This document shows, in pieces, positions 6,594-9,157 of a stretch of DNA of 9,157 nucleotides. The DNA comes from Candidatus Peregrinibacteria bacterium. GTDB taxonomy: Bacteria > Patescibacteriota > Gracilibacteria > UBA1369 > PNNO01. The notes under the pieces were generated by a model. The model had not been told where the DNA came from. It searched no databases and was given only the letters and a program-made list of their open reading frames with translations. Each line of letters starts with the position of its first letter. Positions within the stretch are counted from its first letter, which is position 1. Both the position numbers and the translations under genes were made by a program. The DNA is taken from NCBI GenBank assembly GCA_030595015.1, contig JAUVDZ010000038.1, positions 1 to 9,157 on the forward strand, read 5' to 3'.

Positions 6594-6926
6594 ATGAAAA
6601 TTGAGTATAGCAAAAACAAGTTAAAAAAGCAGTTGAGTGATCCAACTGAACTCAAAAAAGCTTTTGGTGTAGCTGCTAAGAGGGTTAGGAGTAGATTAGA
6701 GGATATTGAAGCTTCCCCTAATCTTGCCGTGTTAATACAAATTCCAGCAGCGAATTGTCATTCATTAGCCGGGGATAGAAAGGGTGAATGGGCGTTAAAT
6801 ATATCAGGTAATTATCGTATGATTTTCGAAATCACACACGATCCGATTCCTAAAACTGACGATAATTCTATTAATACTCTCTTGGTGACAGATATCTGTA
6901 TTCTTGAAATAGTTGATTATCATTAA
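6594..6926 (+). CDS. higB: HigB-like RelE/ParE-superfamily toxin
   Basis: This 110-residue protein matches the HigB / plasmid-maintenance killer type of the RelE/ParE superfamily, small toxins that usually cleave mRNA on the ribosome. The family core is visible: a helical N-terminal half with basic residues, then CHSLAGDRKGEWALNISGNY (55-74) and RMIFEI with R75, the arginine that is conserved and often catalytic. The C-terminal beta strand is TDICILEIVDYH. Length is close to the usual 90-110 residues; the PIPKTDDNS insert at about 84-92 is slightly unusual. The gene comes first, toxin before antitoxin, as in higBA loci, and lies 20 bases before the HTH-metallopeptidase gene. No Shine-Dalgarno is present; the leader is A/T-rich. 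The gene looks intact. The toxin call is solid from sequence pattern; activity and target are inferred. Confidence 0.87.
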   Translation: MKIEYSKNKLKKQLSDPTELKKAFGVAAKRVRSRLEDIEASPNLAVLIQIPAANCHSLAGDRKGEWALNISGNYRMIFEITHDPIPKTDDNSINTLLVTDICILEIVDYH

Positions 6927-6946
6927 GAGCTTAAAATATAAACATC

Positions 6947-8053
6947 ATGACTAAATTAAAAGACGAACGGGAACTGCTTTCCAAGCCAGGCGACACTATA
7001 TTTGAAACTATACAGCATATTAAAATGAGTCAAGCTGAACTTGCTGAACGAATGGGTAAGACACCTTCAAAGATAAATGATCTAATATCAGGAAAGGAGC
7101 CTATTACATTGGCTACCGCATTTCAACTAGAAAAAGTATTAGGAATTGATGCTCAATTCTGGCTTAACAGAGAAATGCTTTATCGTGAAAAATTATCAAG
7201 ACTAGAACAGGCAGAAGCGTCAGAAGAATATAAGGATTGGTTAAAGATGCAACCTATCAAAGAACTAAAGGCATGCGGATACTTGAAAACTGAAAAATCA
7301 GGGTCAGCAATGGCAGCAGAATGTTTGAAATTCTACGGAGTAGCTGCCCCTATGCAATGGGAGTCTTTATATGTTAATCAGTATATTTCAGCAAGATTTC
7401 GCAAAAGCGAAGCCCATAAAAGTACATTTGCTGGATTAGCAGCTTGCTTGCGAATTGGTGAAATTGAAATGAGAAAACGTAAATTAAAAACTTATAATAA
7501 AGAAACATTCAAACAAAGCCTATTAGAAATAAGGAATTTGGTAAGACATCATCCAGAAGATTTTGCTTCACGTTTACTACAGCTTTGTTCGGATGCGGGG
7601 GTAGTACTTATTTATACGATTTGCATTCCTAAAGCACCAATTAGTGGTATTGCTAGATGGATAGGAGGTAATCCTGTAATCCAGTTAACCGACCGTTATA
7701 AGTCGAATGACCATTTTTGGTTTTCATTCTTTCATGAAGCTGGTCATATATTGTTGCATGGTAAAAAAGATGTTTTTGTAGAAAATTTGAATGAATATGA
7801 AGTTAACTCGCAAAAAGAAATTGAAGCAGATAATTTTGCAAACAAAATCCTGTTGCCAGTTGATATTACAGCTGAGTTACCGGAAAATATTACAGAAAAA
7901 GACATAAGGCAAATAGCTCGTAAGTATAATACACATGCAGCTATTGTGCTAGGGCGTTTACAGCATCTTAAAAAACTCCCATACTCTTTTGGAGCCTCTT
8001 TAAAGCTTAAGGTAGTATTAGACGATTTTATTAATAAAACAGGAGTTTTATAA
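6947..8053 (+). CDS. higA: HigA-type HTH antitoxin fused to ImmA/IrrE metallopeptidase domain
   Basis: This 368-residue protein joins two domains. Residues about 10-90 are an XRE-type HTH of the HigA/VapI kind: MSQAELAERMGKTPSKINDL (27-46), the ISGKEPIT turn, and LEKVLGIDAQFWLNRE, which is highly typical of HigA antitoxins. Residues about 215-340 are an ImmA/IrrE zinc peptidase domain with HEAGH (H263, E264, H267) and a downstream EIEADNFANKILLP (291-304) that supplies the likely third ligand. In HigA proteins the HTH binds the toxin promoter and the protein neutralises HigB. The added protease domain is known from long antitoxins of this class and from phage regulators, where it can cleave a repressor. 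Here it may couple a stress or phage signal to antitoxin loss; this is inference. All zinc-site residues appear present. The gene follows higB by 20 bases and precedes the Beta gene by 20 bases. Confidence 0.87.
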   Translation: MTKLKDERELLSKPGDTIFETIQHIKMSQAELAERMGKTPSKINDLISGKEPITLATAFQLEKVLGIDAQFWLNREMLYREKLSRLEQAEASEEYKDWLKMQPIKELKACGYLKTEKSGSAMAAECLKFYGVAAPMQWESLYVNQYISARFRKSEAHKSTFAGLAACLRIGEIEMRKRKLKTYNKETFKQSLLEIRNLVRHHPEDFASRLLQLCSDAGVVLIYTICIPKAPISGIARWIGGNPVIQLTDRYKSNDHFWFSFFHEAGHILLHGKKDVFVENLNEYEVNSQKEIEADNFANKILLPVDITAELPENITEKDIRQIARKYNTHAAIVLGRLQHLKKLPYSFGASLKLKVVLDDFINKTGVL

Positions 8054-8073
8054 TCATTTTTAAATTCAAAATT

Positions 8074-9045
8074 ATGAGCACGCAATTGAAATATATGCCA
8101 ATCTTACGAGGTCGTCAGGAAGAATTTAAAGTACTGAAAACTTTCAATTTTGAAGATAGGATTTATCCATGCCTGGAAATTATTAAGGAAGTGATTCGGA
8201 AGGAACCTAAATCTAGAAAAGGATCGAAAAACCCTCCTAAGCTAAAAAAGAAGAAATTATTTGAAGATGACTATATTCCTTTTATTAGAAATATCAATGC
8301 TAAACATGTTTTCGTTGATTTGCCCATTCATTTGAATGGGACAACGAATATGAAGTTGGATACTTTGACGTTTTTACGAAGTGTTATATTAAACAGAGAA
8401 AGACGCACAAAATATATTAAGAAACTAATTCCTTTGGGCCCAAAAGTAATTCCTGTAATCTCAACTTATTCAGAAGTTACTGGAGAACGGGGATCAATTA
8501 CTCTGCAAGAACGCGAAATTCGCCCATATTTTGGGACTCTTTCTTTTCGAACTTTTCTTAATACATTTCCTCGGGATATTCATCAAATTAGAGATTTAGT
8601 GCAGCGTAATGACTACATCATTATGGACTGGGGAGATACGAAACTTGATTCAAATGATGGAGACCTACAAGATATTGTTGAAGATTTATTAAAGCTAGAT
8701 TGTAATATTATAACACATCGCAATCCCTTTCCTAAAGACATTACTATGGTAGGGTTAGACCATGGTAAAATAGTTGATGCGATTGACAATAGTCTATTGG
8801 ATAAATATGAAGAGTTTGCAGGCAGCTGTTTTTCTGATTATGCGGGAATCAAAAAAGACAATATTGGTAAAGGTGGAGTAATAAGTCCCGGTTTTATTTT
8901 TTACGATGCAGTAGAAAATAATTTTTATGGCTATAGATATAAATATGGTTCCCATAAAAAAGGTGAAATATCACCTAATTCAGCAGAATTGGATATTCCG
9001 GAGCATATTGACCCCCAAATTCCGGAGTTAAAAAAGCTGGATTAG
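8074..9045 (+). CDS. Beta-family protein, probably truncated by an insertion sequence
   Basis: This 323-residue protein shows the marks of the family called Beta protein: LKYMPILRGRQEEFKVL near the N-terminus (5-21), YPCLEI (31-36), KVIPVIS (124-130), and the conserved SDYAGIKKD (254-262) followed by GFIFYDAV and YGYRYKYGSH. The molecular role is not established; it is often found next to ImmA/IrrE or toxin-antitoxin genes. Here it is the third gene of the higBA operon, 20 bases after the antitoxin-like gene. The C-terminus is odd. From about residue 308 the protein reads IPEHIDPQIPELKKLD, which is a translation of the repeats at the end of an IS-like element (8995 onward). Family members are, as I recall, about 350 residues or more, so a C-terminal piece of some tens of residues is probably missing. 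The gene may no longer be functional. The ATG at 8074 fits the conserved N-terminus. Confidence 0.78.
   Translation: MSTQLKYMPILRGRQEEFKVLKTFNFEDRIYPCLEIIKEVIRKEPKSRKGSKNPPKLKKKKLFEDDYIPFIRNINAKHVFVDLPIHLNGTTNMKLDTLTFLRSVILNRERRTKYIKKLIPLGPKVIPVISTYSEVTGERGSITLQEREIRPYFGTLSFRTFLNTFPRDIHQIRDLVQRNDYIIMDWGDTKLDSNDGDLQDIVEDLLKLDCNIITHRNPFPKDITMVGLDHGKIVDAIDNSLLDKYEEFAGSCFSDYAGIKKDNIGKGGVISPGFIFYDAVENNFYGYRYKYGSHKKGEISPNSAELDIPEHIDPQIPELKKLD
8995..9016 (+). repeat. IS-end direct repeat, copy 1
   Basis: This 22-base copy lies in frame inside the Beta gene, encoding IPEHIDP and its first C. It matches the copy at 9122-9143 at 20 of 22 positions. A half copy (ATTCCGGAG) follows at 9019-9027. Confidence 0.8.
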
Positions 9046-9072
9046 GATACTTCTTTTATTAAAAAGTATGAC

Positions 9073-9094
9073 AATCCGGCGGATACTGACCCCC
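9073..9094 (+). repeat. IS-end direct repeat, copy 2
   Basis: This copy matches copy 1 at 18 of 22 positions, starting AATCCGGCGG and ending TGACCCCC. It begins 78 bases after the start of copy 1. Confidence 0.75.
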
Positions 9095-9121
9095 CTAAGG
9101 GGAATATAAAATCGGAATATA

Positions 9122-9143
9122 ATTCCGGAGCATGCTGACCCCC
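9122..9143 (+). repeat. IS-end direct repeat, copy 3
   Basis: This copy differs from copy 1 only at two central positions (GC in place of AT). It begins 49 bases after the start of copy 2 and is the last element before a T-rich stretch at the window edge. Confidence 0.8.
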
Positions 9144-9157
9144 TATTTTTTTAAACA

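Larger units (their letters stand above)
8990..9157 (+). mobile_element. Terminal part of an IS21-like insertion sequence (body outside window)
   Basis: The last 170 bases carry repeats of the form ATTCCGGAGCAT..TGACCCCC, the kind of end sequence I associate with IS21-like elements in Bacteroidota, where several copies of a terminal repeat are typical. The exact tip cannot be fixed because the other end and any target duplication are out of view. TG at 8990-8991, just before the first repeat, is one candidate. A cggaat-ata-attccg near-palindrome (9113-9127) and a small cccc/gggg hairpin (9092-9102) lie inside. No transposase gene is visible; it should start beyond 9157. The insertion lies within the 3' part of the Beta gene. 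Confidence 0.55.

Noticed and set aside
7744..8085. Minus-strand open frame of 113 codons opposite the ImmA/IrrE domain
   Set aside because: It lies antisense to the conserved HEAGH-containing region and shows no domain of its own.
1..9157. CRISPR array or tRNA gene
   Set aside because: No regularly spaced direct repeats of 23-37 bases and no cloverleaf-like sequence were found by eye; the only clustered repeats are those of the IS end.

Overview
This window is a stretch of accessory DNA, most likely from a member of the Bacteroidota. The evidence is indirect but consistent. The intergenic DNA is AT-rich, the start codons lack clear Shine-Dalgarno sequences and are preceded by A/T-rich leaders, and two gene starts have a good TAnnTTTG-type -7 promoter element. 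The right edge also carries repeats of the kind I associate with IS21-like elements in this phylum. No rRNA, tRNA or CRISPR array is visible. Nearly every recognisable gene belongs to a class common in defence islands.

Left block (1-3493). The window opens inside hsdR, the restriction subunit of a type I restriction-modification system of the EcoEI type; only helicase motif VI and the C-terminal domain are present. It is followed on the same strand by three tightly spaced, much more AT-rich genes: an Apea-like HEPN protein with an intact R-x4-H motif (835-1818), a divergent GIY-YIG nuclease-like protein (1834-2541), and a single-span membrane protein of unknown family (2552-3493). Gaps of 15 and 10 bases suggest one transcript. 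A candidate RNase, a candidate DNase and a membrane protein behind hsdR make this the best candidate in the window for an undescribed defence module.

Middle block (3494-6593). A convergent gene on the minus strand (3570-4706) encodes a PD-(D/E)XK nuclease-like protein with a C-terminal DUF4268-like region. It has its own promoter and a 5' leader that can form a long hairpin just before the start codon. A plus-strand gene (4969-6060) encodes a widespread conserved hypothetical protein with an HTH-like N-terminus and a long charged coiled coil. A gene-free stretch of 533 bases follows. It holds an imperfect long inverted repeat and, at its end, a good Bacteroidota promoter.

Right block (6594-9157). 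This promoter drives a three-gene operon: a HigB-type RelE/ParE toxin, an antitoxin-like protein that fuses a HigA-type HTH to an ImmA/IrrE metallopeptidase domain, and a Beta-family protein. The 3' end of the Beta gene runs into repeats that look like the terminus of an IS21-like insertion sequence. The last 16 or so codons appear to come from that element, so the Beta protein is probably C-terminally truncated. The body of the element lies beyond the window.
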